8,990 nucleotides of DNA from Chitinophagaceae bacterium (GTDB lineage: Bacteria; Bacteroidota; Bacteroidia; Chitinophagales; Chitinophagaceae). Made by a program: the position numbers and the translations under genes. The stretch is from positions 1 to 8,990 of the forward strand of contig JAOQAL010000459.1 of assembly GCA_025963615.1 (NCBI GenBank), in the 5' to 3' direction. Positions 1-6,609 of the stretch are shown here, in pieces; the stretch's first letter is position 1; each line of letters begins with the position of its first letter. The notes under the pieces are model-generated. The model was not told the origin of the DNA, made no database searches, and was given only the letters and a program-made list of their open reading frames with translations.

Positions 1-871
1 TAGCTTGCTGGAACTGGCATTGTCAAAATCAAAGGATGACTTAGGCGGAGAGGCCGCGTCTCTTTTATTATCACAGAAAGGAAGTGCGTTGGTATGGACT
101 GTAATTAATGGAACGGACACGTCGAAAACAAACAAACTACTTTTATCTTTAGCCGGTGTTGGTACCACGGAATCAATCCAACTACTTCAAACGGTGGCGC
201 TTTCGGATAAATACCTGTTAGGGGTACGCAAATATGCTGCTGCACAAATTGGCAGAAGTGGGGGTGGCGAAAAAAAAGTGTTGGAATTATTGAAAAATAA
301 AAAAGTTCCCGGGGATTTACTGGATGATATAGTTTATGGCGTCCGCGATGCCTGGGAAACGTCTGTACGTACAGAAGCTGCAGGCTATTTGCCAAAGACC
401 GCATCATCCACTAATAAAAAAGTGCCGCTTATTACAGACCTGTCCGCCCTGAAGGCTGATGCTGCCGCAGGGAAAATAATATATACCAGTAAATGTATGT
501 TATGCCACCAGGTCAATAAAGAAGGCGGCGATTTCGGTCCTGCGTTATCCGAAATTGGTTCTAAATATCCTGCAGAAGGTTTATTGAATGCCATTGTGAA
601 TCCATCGGCGGGCATCAGTTTTGGTTTTGAAGGCTGGGAGATCAAAATGAAAGATGGTTCTGTATTAACAGGAATCATTTCCAGTAAAACAGAAACCGAT
701 CTCGACTTAAAATCTCCCGGGGGCTCAAAGAAACACATAAAGACAAATGATATCGTGTCAAAGAAAGAACTACCTCATTCCATGATGACCGAAGGATTGT
801 ATGAAAGCATGAGTAGCCAGGACCTGGCAAACCTGCTGGCTTATCTTTCCGGGTTGAAAAAGAAGCAATGA
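1..871 (+). CDS. Periplasmic c-type cytochrome with HEAT-like region (3' part, 5' end outside window)
   Basis: The frame is open to the left edge, so the true start lies outside; the TTG at position 5 is not a credible start. About 288 residues are visible. Residues ~15-130 are helical and solenoid-like, resembling HEAT repeats. Residues ~152-285 form a cytochrome c domain: the haem-attachment motif CMLCH is at 164-168 and a Met-rich segment (SMM, 259-261) near the end could give the distal haem ligand. The layout (CxxCH, then 'FGP', then a beta-rich 'KDGSVLTGII' stretch, then a final helix ending 'LLAYLSGL') matches the putative haem-binding domain known from large Planctomycetes/Verrucomicrobia-type dehydrogenase proteins (TIGR02603-like). 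Such proteins are exported because haem is attached in the periplasm, and are thought to pass electrons from sugar or alcohol oxidation. The N-terminal domain that would show the substrate is missing. The class is fairly certain; the substrate is unknown. Confidence 0.8.
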   Translation, partial: SLLELALSKSKDDLGGEAASLLLSQKGSALVWTVINGTDTSKTNKLLLSLAGVGTTESIQLLQTVALSDKYLLGVRKYAAAQIGRSGGGEKKVLELLKNKKVPGDLLDDIVYGVRDAWETSVRTEAAGYLPKTASSTNKKVPLITDLSALKADAAAGKIIYTSKCMLCHQVNKEGGDFGPALSEIGSKYPAEGLLNAIVNPSAGISFGFEGWEIKMKDGSVLTGIISSKTETDLDLKSPGGSKKHIKTNDIVSKKELPHSMMTEGLYESMSSQDLANLLAYLSGLKKKQ

Positions 872-1140
872 GATTAAAAAATAAAGGAGTCCGAATAGAA
901 ATTCAACTCCGTTTTAAAATCCAATATCCTATGAAAAACCGATGCAAGATTACGGCACAGGATTCACGCAAGTGATTTTTCGGAATGATTTCTTATTAAA
1001 ATCGTTGATATATTAGTGTTAGTACGTGGCGCGTTCAGCGTTTTTACTAGTGGCGGGGAAATCCAGTCCCGGCTACCCATTCTTTATTGTTCGTTTTCTC
1101 CTTCTCCCTTTTGTGCTCTTAGCCTATCCTCTTAGCTCTG
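872..1140. other. Convergent intergenic region without a credible gene
   Basis: These 269 bases separate two convergent genes. An open frame on the plus strand starts at 1026 but runs into the end of the nitrilase gene, has cysteine- and leucine-rich low-complexity composition and resembles no family, so I do not call it. The left end has a weak hairpin: GGAGT at 886-890 and ACTCC at 906-910 with a 15-nt loop, followed by GTTTTAAAA, which might end the cytochrome transcript. Near the right end, CTCTTAG occurs twice (1116-1122 and 1129-1135) within a pyrimidine-rich stretch. I see no RNA gene or strong promoter. Confidence 0.5.
886..919 (+). terminator. Weak candidate terminator after the cytochrome gene
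   Basis: A 5-bp stem (GGAGT/ACTCC, 886-890 and 906-910) with a long 15-nt loop precedes GTTTTAAAA. It starts 14 nt after the stop codon. The position suits a terminator, but the stem is short and the loop large, so this is tentative. Confidence 0.2.
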
Positions 1141-2103
1141 CTACTCAGCTTTTTTGCTGTTGTTCAACCAGGCTACTTTTTGTTCAGATTGATGGGCCTG
1201 GCCAATTATATCTTTGTAAAGTTCCGGCCGCCTTGCTTTTATGTAACGGTGTCCGCCTGCCAGGATAAGTTTTTCAGGTGTCATTACAGCTGTAACAAAA
1301 TCATCGCCCAATGTTTTGCATTCTGCAATCACATCTCCAAACGGATCAATAATCATGGAACAGCCATTTTTTAACTGGTCATCATCCATTCCGATAGGAT
1401 TTGAGAAAATAGCATATACCGCATTATCATAAGCCCTGGAAGGCAGCCATTTCATTAGCCAGTCCCTTCCTTTCATTCCATCAAATTCAAGTCGCAGCGG
1501 AGTCGGGTCCGTTTCGCGGTTTTTCCAAAGTTCCGGATTCACAAAACCTGCACCAGGCCTGGTAGAGGGAGTGCACATCGTGACATGCGGCATGAAAATA
1601 ATATTCGCACCCAGGAGTGTGGTGGCCCTTACATTTTCAATGATGTTATTATCATAGCAAATCAGGATGCTGCATTTCCATCCATACAGATCAAAAACAC
1701 AATATTCGCTACCCGGCGTTAAATAAGGATTGATAAATGGATGCAGTTTCCGGTACTTTGCTACTAACCCATGCTGATCAACACAGACATAAGCTTTAAA
1801 CAAATTATCGTCTTTATCTTTTTCAAACAGGCCTGCCAGGACAGCGAGTCCATATTTTTTAGCAATCTCCGTAAGTTGATCGATGCTTTCACCGCCTGGA
1901 ATGAACTCTGCCAATTCCAGCATTTGTTCTTTGGATAAATTGCGGGCAAATGTATAGCCCGTAATGGAACATTCATGAAAAGCTATAACTTTTGCTCCTT
2001 CCTGTGATGCTTTCCCGGAAAGCTTTTCAATAATGGAGAGGTTATAAGATTTGTTTCCGCTTTGATGCTCAAATTGGGCTGTGGCTATTTTTAGATTATC
2101 CAT
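1141..2103 (-). CDS. Nitrilase-superfamily carbon-nitrogen hydrolase
   Basis: 320 residues, a normal length for the family. The enzyme should hydrolyse a non-peptide C-N bond (amide, carbamoyl or nitrile) in the cytoplasm. The catalytic triad is visible: Glu44 in 'AFHECSITGY', Lys119 in 'YRKLHPF' and Cys149 in 'ILICYDNN'. The start 'KIATAQFEH' and the ending 'DPFGDVIAEC' also fit. Between the Cys and the C-terminal part there is an extended loop (~176-215, rich in Pro, Arg and Trp) that probably shapes the substrate pocket. The form resembles the N-carbamoylputrescine amidase/beta-ureidopropionase branch, but the sequence alone does not identify the substrate. The ATG at 2103 begins directly at the conserved first beta strand, which supports it as the start. 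The gene lies 151 bp downstream of the M14-like gene on the same strand and is probably transcribed on its own. Family certain, specificity not. Confidence 0.9.
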   Translation of the reverse strand: MDNLKIATAQFEHQSGNKSYNLSIIEKLSGKASQEGAKVIAFHECSITGYTFARNLSKEQMLELAEFIPGGESIDQLTEIAKKYGLAVLAGLFEKDKDDNLFKAYVCVDQHGLVAKYRKLHPFINPYLTPGSEYCVFDLYGWKCSILICYDNNIIENVRATTLLGANIIFMPHVTMCTPSTRPGAGFVNPELWKNRETDPTPLRLEFDGMKGRDWLMKWLPSRAYDNAVYAIFSNPIGMDDDQLKNGCSMIIDPFGDVIAECKTLGDDFVTAVMTPEKLILAGGHRYIKARRPELYKDIIGQAHQSEQKVAWLNNSKKAE

Positions 2104-2139
2104 GTTGCTGATGTAATGATTTTTGGGAATTCAACCCAT

Positions 2140-2147
2140 CAAATTTA
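2140..2147 (-). promoter_or_regulatory. Candidate -7 element for the nitrilase gene
   Basis: The minus strand reads TAAATTTG, matching the Bacteroidota consensus TAnnTTTG, 36 bp upstream of the ATG. A TTG occurs upstream on the same strand (2162-2160), but only 12 nt from the -7 box, which is short for the usual spacing. Plausible but unproven. Confidence 0.35.
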
Positions 2148-2254
2148 AAGCATATTCCGCAAGCAGGGTTCCTGGTAGTTGGTATAAAAATTAAAACAGC
2201 GAACACTGAAAATATACCGGAACCGGTGTCCTGGAAGACGTCTGCCGGCAAAAA

Positions 2255-3364
2255 TTATTTCCTGATCGCTACCTGGATAGTTTCTTTCAACCGGTTAATT
2301 GGTTTCCCCTTTCGGGTGGGATCAATTCGTACATCGATTTTCAGGTTGGTCGCTTTGCCGGAAAGAAAAAAATCGTTGTTCGCATCCAGGGGGAAATTTT
2401 TATTTGCCTCAAGCTGGCCAAAAGTTATATTCCGGGCCGGCGAAAAATAGGCAGATAGTAAAGTGCCGACTTGTTGTTCCCCAAAATATATTTTCAGGTT
2501 GCCGGCATTCTTAAATACTACTGAATCGGGTATTTCATAATTATATAGCACGGTGTTATTGTTTTTTCTTTTTGGTGGATTGATGGCTATCATCAGCATT
2601 TTTAACTGCGCATCTGATTTACCATGTTCTGTTTCTACGTTTACATAGCTTTTATTTTTTCTGCCAAAATAAATACTTAACGAGCCATCGTCTTTTGCAA
2701 TATCATTGTTTTGCAATATTACATTATACCGGTAGCCCCGAATTTTGTTATAGAGCACTTCATTGGTTGTAAGAAAAAAATCATCCTTATCGCGGCTGCT
2801 ATCGATGTAAACTGCCCGGCTATCGCGGAATAAATTCCCATTGTCATAGGTATCGATTGAATATTGTCCTTTATGATTATTATGAAGCGCAATGACATTC
2901 CGGGTATCCGAAGGAATTTTACTAAGGATAAATTTGGCGAAACTTTTAATTTTTGAAACTGCAGATGGTGAATAGTTGCCGTATTTCTTAAGAGAAGTGA
3001 TGATACCAGTGTGGGTGAATATCCTGTTCGGGTCAAACTGAAACGACGAACCATGTATATTGAAAGTAATGAGACGCTTTTTATTATTGTTGATTTTAAT
3101 CAGGGTTCCTCCTAATTTCCGGAGCGCTTTTTTTGAAACTTCGATCGCTGTTTCCTCGTCATCATGCGGGCTAACCAGTACAATACCAGGATTGTTGTTA
3201 TACTTGTATACCACGACGCCGATATCCGCATCTCCCAGCCGATAGATAAATTCTGTTTGTTTCAGCGTGTACGAAGCCGTTACTTTCACTATTTTCTTTT
3301 GCTGTTGTCCAAAACAAAATAAGCAATAAAAAAAGCCTGGAAAAAGTAAGGCAGCTTTCGGCAT
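2255..3364 (-). CDS. Secreted M14-like putative zinc hydrolase, family not recognised
   Basis: 369 residues. A hydrophobic segment (4-19) after a single Lys looks like a type I signal peptide, probably cleaved near Gly19/Gln20; Cys14 and Cys17 do not sit in a good lipobox. Several motifs occur in the order expected of the M14 carboxypeptidase/succinylglutamate desuccinylase fold: 'SPHDDEET' (66-72) gives an HxxE pair (His67, Glu70), 'DPNR' (111-114) resembles the substrate-binding Asn-Arg, 'ALHNN' (159-163) could give the third zinc ligand His161, and 'VNVETEHG' (241-248) could carry the catalytic Glu (244 or 246). Residues ~270-369 look beta-rich and may be a separate domain. I infer an extracytoplasmic zinc-dependent amidase or peptidase; the substrate is unknown and I cannot match it to a named family. 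It begins 67 bp after plsX ends on the same strand, so read-through is possible. The ATG at 3364 is chosen because the signal peptide follows it directly. Confidence 0.65.
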   Translation of the reverse strand: MPKAALLFPGFFYCLFCFGQQQKKIVKVTASYTLKQTEFIYRLGDADIGVVVYKYNNNPGIVLVSPHDDEETAIEVSKKALRKLGGTLIKINNNKKRLITFNIHGSSFQFDPNRIFTHTGIITSLKKYGNYSPSAVSKIKSFAKFILSKIPSDTRNVIALHNNHKGQYSIDTYDNGNLFRDSRAVYIDSSRDKDDFFLTTNEVLYNKIRGYRYNVILQNNDIAKDDGSLSIYFGRKNKSYVNVETEHGKSDAQLKMLMIAINPPKRKNNNTVLYNYEIPDSVVFKNAGNLKIYFGEQQVGTLLSAYFSPARNITFGQLEANKNFPLDANNDFFLSGKATNLKIDVRIDPTRKGKPINRLKETIQVAIRK

Positions 3365-3431
3365 TTAATTGGTTCGTTAATATAAAACAGGAAAAATAAG
3401 AAATAAGAAGAAGCGGTACAATCTTTCAGGC

Positions 3432-4373
3432 TCAGTTTTCCAATTCCTCTTTCATTTTAGCAAGCACATTTTTGTCAATCATTTTCTGTGCCACCTGAAT
3501 CATGTTTTTGAAAGCGATGGAATGTGAAATGCCATGGCCAATTATAACTGGTTTTGCTACCCCTAATACCGGCGTACCGCCATAGATCTCGAAATTGAAG
3601 CGTTCAAAATATTCGTGCTGAATTTTTTTCCGGTGCGTGATTTCGTATAGTGATTCCGCCATTTTTAAGATAACGTTGCCCATAAAGCCTTCGCACACCA
3701 TGACATCTGCTTTATCCAGCAGCAGATCGCGGCCTTCTATATTTCCGGTGAAATGGATATGTTTGTTTTCTTTCAGCAATGTATAAGTTGCCTGCGCCAG
3801 CAGGTTGCCTTTGCCTTCTTCTTCGCCCACATTAATCAATGCCACCCTTGGTTTTTCAATACCAAACATTAATTGCGCATACACCGAACCCATTACCGCG
3901 AATTGGTTCAGTTGTTCAGGTTTGCAATCTGCGTTTAAACCTGCATCTACTAAAATGCCTGTGCTTCCATTTTCTTTGGGAATAACAGTTGAAATAACAG
4001 GTCGTAAAACTCCTTCCAGCGCTTTAATGCTGAATAAAGCACCAACCAGCATGGCTCCTGTATTTCCCGCGCTGATGAATGCGTCCATCTTGCCGGAAGC
4101 CAGTAATTGGAAACCAATAGCGATAGACGATTTTTGTTTTTCTTTAAGCGCGCGGGTAGGGTGTTCGTGCATGTCAATCACTTCGTCTGCATGCACAATG
4201 GTAAGATGCCCGGAGGGGACCTGATATTCGGCTAGTAATTTTTCAATTTGAGGCTGGTCGCCGACCAGGAACAGGTCAGCTGGCTTGTCATGTCCGGATA
4301 AATAAAGATGGACTCCTTTCACCGCCTCAAGCGGTGCAAAATCTCCACCCATCATATCTAATCCTATTTTCAT
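3432..4373 (-). CDS. plsX: Phosphate acyltransferase PlsX
   Basis: 313 residues, the usual size. PlsX converts acyl-ACP and orthophosphate to acyl-phosphate, the donor used by PlsY to acylate glycerol-3-phosphate at the start of phospholipid synthesis; it is a peripheral protein on the cytoplasmic membrane face. Family hallmarks visible are the N-terminal 'KIGLDMMGGDFAP', 'SAGNTGA' (101-107), 'LVDAGLNADC' (141-150), 'NVGEEEGKGN' (181-190), 'CEGFMGNVILK' (227-237) and 'IGHGISHS' near the C terminus. It is the third gene of the well-known yceD-rpmF-plsX arrangement, 84 bp after rpmF. The usual next partner, fabH, is absent: a secreted M14-like gene follows instead. A large stem-loop lies just upstream and could lower plsX expression relative to rpmF. 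Identification is secure. Confidence 0.97.
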   Translation of the reverse strand: MKIGLDMMGGDFAPLEAVKGVHLYLSGHDKPADLFLVGDQPQIEKLLAEYQVPSGHLTIVHADEVIDMHEHPTRALKEKQKSSIAIGFQLLASGKMDAFISAGNTGAMLVGALFSIKALEGVLRPVISTVIPKENGSTGILVDAGLNADCKPEQLNQFAVMGSVYAQLMFGIEKPRVALINVGEEEGKGNLLAQATYTLLKENKHIHFTGNIEGRDLLLDKADVMVCEGFMGNVILKMAESLYEITHRKKIQHEYFERFNFEIYGGTPVLGVAKPVIIGHGISHSIAFKNMIQVAQKMIDKNVLAKMKEELEN

Positions 4374-4381
4374 GATAAGTA

Positions 4382-4389
4382 CAAAAATA
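4382..4389 (-). promoter_or_regulatory. Possible internal -7 element before plsX
   Basis: The minus strand reads TATTTTTG, fitting TAnnTTTG, ending 8 nt before the plsX ATG. A transcript from it would be almost leaderless, and no good upstream TTG is at the right distance. The same T-rich run could equally be the tail of the stem-loop directly upstream. Confidence 0.25.
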
Positions 4390-4391
4390 AA

Positions 4392-4441
4392 AATTCTAAA
4401 TTCAGAAACTTCGTACGAAAGTCAGTCCTGAATTTAGAATT
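4392..4441 (-). terminator. Long stem-loop between rpmF and plsX (attenuator/terminator-like)
   Basis: Perfect 14-bp arms lie at 4392-4405 and 4428-4441 (AATTCTAAATTCAG and its complement), separated by 22 nt that contain the 10-bp palindrome TTCGTACGAA (4410-4419). Read on the minus strand, the second arm runs into TTTATTTTTG, giving the hairpin-plus-T-run shape of an intrinsic terminator. It lies 16 nt after the rpmF stop and 18 nt before the plsX start. The stem is AT-rich (4 G/C of 14), so strength is uncertain; partial termination, mRNA-end stabilisation or an inserted repeat are all possible. Confidence 0.5.
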
Positions 4442-4457
4442 CCAAATTAATTATTTA

Positions 4458-4652
4458 TTACTTATTAACAGGAGATTTTTCAACTAAGACCTTTCCTTTA
4501 TAGTAAAGTTTTCCTTCACTTACATGTGCACGGTGGCGAACATGTAACTCACCGGTGGTACTATCAGTACTTAAAGTAGCCGTAGTTGCTTTGTAATGTG
4601 TTCTGCGTTTTGCGCTTCTTTGCTGACTATGTCTGCGTTTGGGATTTGGCAT
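4458..4652 (-). CDS. rpmF: 50S ribosomal protein L32
   Basis: 64 residues, typical of L32. The start 'MPNPKRRHSQQRSAKRRTHYK' region and 'GELHVRHRAHVSEGKLYYKGKVL' are diagnostic. The protein binds domain VI/5' regions of 23S rRNA in the large subunit. No cysteines are present, so this is the zinc-independent (C-minus) form without the CxxC ribbon. It lies between yceD-like DUF177 and plsX, the conserved order. The gap upstream (136 bp) is longer than usual for an operon and is structured; a stem-loop follows the stop. The assignment is secure. Confidence 0.97.
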   Translation of the reverse strand: MPNPKRRHSQQRSAKRRTHYKATTATLSTDSTTGELHVRHRAHVSEGKLYYKGKVLVEKSPVNK

Positions 4653-4788
4653 ATCTCAATTATTAAAAACTTAAAAAATTTTTTGTTACCAGTTTTCTGA
4701 AATTCTTACAACCTTTCACTAATGTGGTTGGCTGAGGCCTATCGGCTCTCTGCAACGTCAGGCAACCTGATCACTTTCGCCATTTCAC
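4653..4788 (-). promoter_or_regulatory. Structured yceD-rpmF spacer, possible leader
   Basis: In the minus-strand transcript two small hairpins follow the yceD-like stop: TCAGG-TTG-CCTGA (4773-4761) and a GAGCC/GGCCTC stem with one bulged base around GATA (about 4749-4735). The second half is AT-rich and holds the self-complementary run AAAAAATTTTTT before the rpmF ATG. The spacer is long for two genes that are usually tightly linked, so a leader or processing site for L32 mRNA is conceivable. I do not recognise a known riboswitch or r-protein leader. Confidence 0.3.
4739..4783 (-). CDS. Possible 14-codon small ORF after yceD
   Basis: An ATG five bases after the yceD-like stop (TGA GTGAA ATG) opens a frame encoding MAKVIRLPDVAESR and closing with TAG. 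The close spacing would allow translational coupling. The peptide resembles the opening of lipoyl-domain proteins by chance or ancestry, but it is far too short to be one. It overlaps the two small hairpins in the spacer, so it could be a leader peptide. There is no independent support for expression; it may be random. Confidence 0.2.
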   Translation of the reverse strand: MAKVIRLPDVAESR

Positions 4789-5343
4789 TCACTTTCCCAG
4801 GTTTTTAAACTTTTCCAATCCTTTCCAGATCGGATTTTCTTTTTCTTCCTGAGGCTTTTCTTCCGGCTCGAGCTCCCTCAACATAGTTAATGCTGCCGGA
4901 TTGCATTCCGGACCACTGGCATCGTCGTACCCACATATTTTTTGCATTGGAATGCTCAGGTTGATGAACTCATAAATCCAGTCAGCAACATCAATATGAC
5001 TTTCGCTATGACTGATGAAATAGATATCGGGGTTTTCTTCCTGATCATTCATCGCCAGGGGATCTTCCACCATTTTAACGACTATATTAAACTCGTCCCA
5101 CAAATCTATTTTAAGGTTATTTCCGCAACGGTCGCAGTTTGTTTCAAGGCTGCCGCCTATTTCAAACTTTAACAACATAAAACCCGCTTTCCGATCCAGG
5201 GTTAGCTTTACGTTGGCGTGGCAGTTACGAAAATCCTGCTGCTGGTATGTCTCAAAGAACTTATCTTTTATCTCATATTCGTACTCATGAATGCCGGGTT
5301 TCAATCCCACAAAAGCTATCTCAAATTCCCTTCTGTAGCCCAT
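4789..5343 (-). CDS. YceD/DUF177 family protein, 23S rRNA accumulation
   Basis: 184 residues. DUF177 proteins, typified by E. coli YceD and its plant homologues, are needed for normal accumulation of 23S rRNA and are almost always encoded just upstream of rpmF, as here. The paired cysteines typical of the family are visible: Cys70-x-x-Cys73 ('CDRC') and Cys137 with Cys147 ('CGYDDASGPEC'), suggesting a metal-binding ribbon. The segment 'WIYEFINLSIPM' (122-133) and the closing 'PIWKGLEKFKNL' also fit. An acidic, Glu-rich linker (~157-170) precedes the C-terminal tail. It is the first gene of the yceD-rpmF-plsX cluster and has its own promoter. The start at 5343 is the ATG after that promoter. 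Family assignment is strong; the molecular role is inferred from homologues. Confidence 0.9.
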   Translation of the reverse strand: MGYRREFEIAFVGLKPGIHEYEYEIKDKFFETYQQQDFRNCHANVKLTLDRKAGFMLLKFEIGGSLETNCDRCGNNLKIDLWDEFNIVVKMVEDPLAMNDQEENPDIYFISHSESHIDVADWIYEFINLSIPMQKICGYDDASGPECNPAALTMLRELEPEEKPQEEKENPIWKGLEKFKNLGK

Positions 5344-5366
5344 GAGTCAACTTTTTAAAGAGTTTG

Positions 5367-5374
5367 CAAAGGTA
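5367..5374 (-). promoter_or_regulatory. Promoter -7 element of the yceD-rpmF-plsX cluster
   Basis: The minus strand reads TACCTTTG, an exact match to the Bacteroidota -7 consensus TAnnTTTG. It ends 23 bp before the yceD-like ATG, predicting a short leader of roughly 15-20 nt. A T-rich stretch (TTTTT) lies about 15 nt upstream in place of a clear TTG -33 box. This is the best promoter candidate in the window. Confidence 0.6.
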
Positions 5375-5471
5375 GGGGAATCGTTGGAAAAATTAAGCCA
5401 TCATTTCGATTATTTTTACCCAGCTTGTCTTAATTTAAAGCCCTGATTAAAATTACTTAAAATTTAAAGGT

Positions 5472-6584
5472 TTGAAGGAATTTCTATCCCGTCTGTTTCA
5501 GCACATTATGAAAGGCTGGACCTGGGCTTTGTTGATCGCGCTGGCCATTATAATAAAGGTCATTTCCTCCTATCCGGCTTTAATCGAAAGGGATTATACC
5601 TATGGCGTCTATCCGATCATTTCCAGCACCCAGCGTTTTTTATTTGGTTGGTTGCCAATCAGCCTTGGCGATCTTTTTTACTCTTTTATCATCTTATGGC
5701 TAATTGTAAAGGCCGGTCAGCTGGTAAAAGCCATTTTTAAAAGAAGAATCACCAGGTCTTCTTTGCTAAAAGGGTTGCAACAGTTCATTTTCATCTGCCT
5801 TTTTATATACGTTGCGTTTAATCTCCTGTGGGGGCTTAATTACAACCGGGTTGGTATTGCAAGTCAGCTTGGTTTGGAAATGAAAAAATACAATCTTAGA
5901 GAACTGGATACACTGACTGCCGTTTTGCAAAAAAGATTGAATGAATACGTCGTGCTGGCTGATCCACAGCAAAGGGACTCATTTTATAAAAAGCGAAACC
6001 TTTTCCGGGAAAGCTTTGAGGCATATCATGAAGTAGCAAAGCAATATTCTTTTCTTTCGTATTATCCCCAATCTATCAAACCTTCGATATTCAGTTATGT
6101 TGGAAATGTGCTTGGATTCTCAGGTTATTACAACCCTTTTTCCGGTGAAGCCCAGGTAAATACGACCGTGCCTGTTTTTACACAGCCCTTTATTGCCTGT
6201 CACGAAATAGGCCACCAACTGGGTTATGGAAAAGAAAATGAAGCGAATTTTGCCGGCTTCCTGGCCTGTCGGGCACATCCTTTACCTGCCTTTCGATATT
6301 CCGTATATTTTGATATGTATAATTATACCATTAATGAATTATACCGCAGGGATTCGGTTGCTGCGAAAGCATTCGTTTCAACATTAAGTCCCCTTGTGAA
6401 AAAAGATTTTAAAGAACTGAGAGCGTTTTATGATAAATACGAAAACCCGATGGAGCCGGTTATTACCTGGCTTTACGGAAATTATCTAAAAGCCAACCGT
6501 CAACCAGCTGGAAGGCAGACCTATAACCAGGTAGTGGCTTTTTTAATTGCGTATCAGAAAAAATTCGGAAAAGATTCCCTGTAG
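5472..6584 (+). CDS. DUF3810 membrane protein with HExxH metalloprotease motif
   Basis: 370 residues. Three hydrophobic segments (about 17-33, 65-80 and 104-121) precede a ~240-residue soluble domain. That domain contains 'ACHEIGHQLGY' (242-252), a zinc-protease HExxH signature (His244, Glu245, His248), with 'ENEANF' nine residues on providing a likely third ligand (Glu257). This layout and the 'NYNPFSGEAQVNT'-like run before the motif fit DUF3810, known mostly from Bacteroidota and without an established function. I infer a membrane-anchored zinc protease. The start is uncertain: the longest frame begins with TTG at 5472, just after AAAGG; an ATG at 5508 (residue 13) would remove only the residues before the first membrane helix. 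It is divergent from yceD and convergent with dcd, so it is probably a single-gene unit. Family fairly sure, activity inferred. Confidence 0.85.
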   Translation: MKEFLSRLFQHIMKGWTWALLIALAIIIKVISSYPALIERDYTYGVYPIISSTQRFLFGWLPISLGDLFYSFIILWLIVKAGQLVKAIFKRRITRSSLLKGLQQFIFICLFIYVAFNLLWGLNYNRVGIASQLGLEMKKYNLRELDTLTAVLQKRLNEYVVLADPQQRDSFYKKRNLFRESFEAYHEVAKQYSFLSYYPQSIKPSIFSYVGNVLGFSGYYNPFSGEAQVNTTVPVFTQPFIACHEIGHQLGYGKENEANFAGFLACRAHPLPAFRYSVYFDMYNYTINELYRRDSVAAKAFVSTLSPLVKKDFKELRAFYDKYENPMEPVITWLYGNYLKANRQPAGRQTYNQVVAFLIAYQKKFGKDSL

Positions 6585-6603
6585 ACATGTCTTTATGGAC
6601 AGG
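6578..6603. terminator. Weak hairpin at the DUF3810/dcd convergent junction
   Basis: CCTGT (6578-6582) can pair with ACAGG (6599-6603), and the interval contains the perfect palindrome AGACATGTCT (6583-6592). It spans the DUF3810 stop and most of the 25-bp gap to the dcd stop, where a bidirectional terminator would be useful. There is no strong T-run, so confidence is low. Confidence 0.25.
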
Positions 6604-6609
6604 CAGCAA

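Noticed and set aside
1026..1268. 80-codon plus-strand open frame in the convergent gap
   Set aside because: Low-complexity Leu/Phe/Cys-rich translation, no family resemblance, and it overlaps the end of the well-supported nitrilase gene on the other strand.
2205..2254. Terminator after the M14-like gene built on the ACCGG-AA-CCGGT sequence
   Set aside because: The inverted arms leave a two-base loop, which cannot form as drawn, and no T-run follows on the transcribed strand.
3805..4224. 139-codon plus-strand open frame opposite plsX
   Set aside because: It is the antisense shadow of a highly conserved plsX coding region; its translation resembles no protein.
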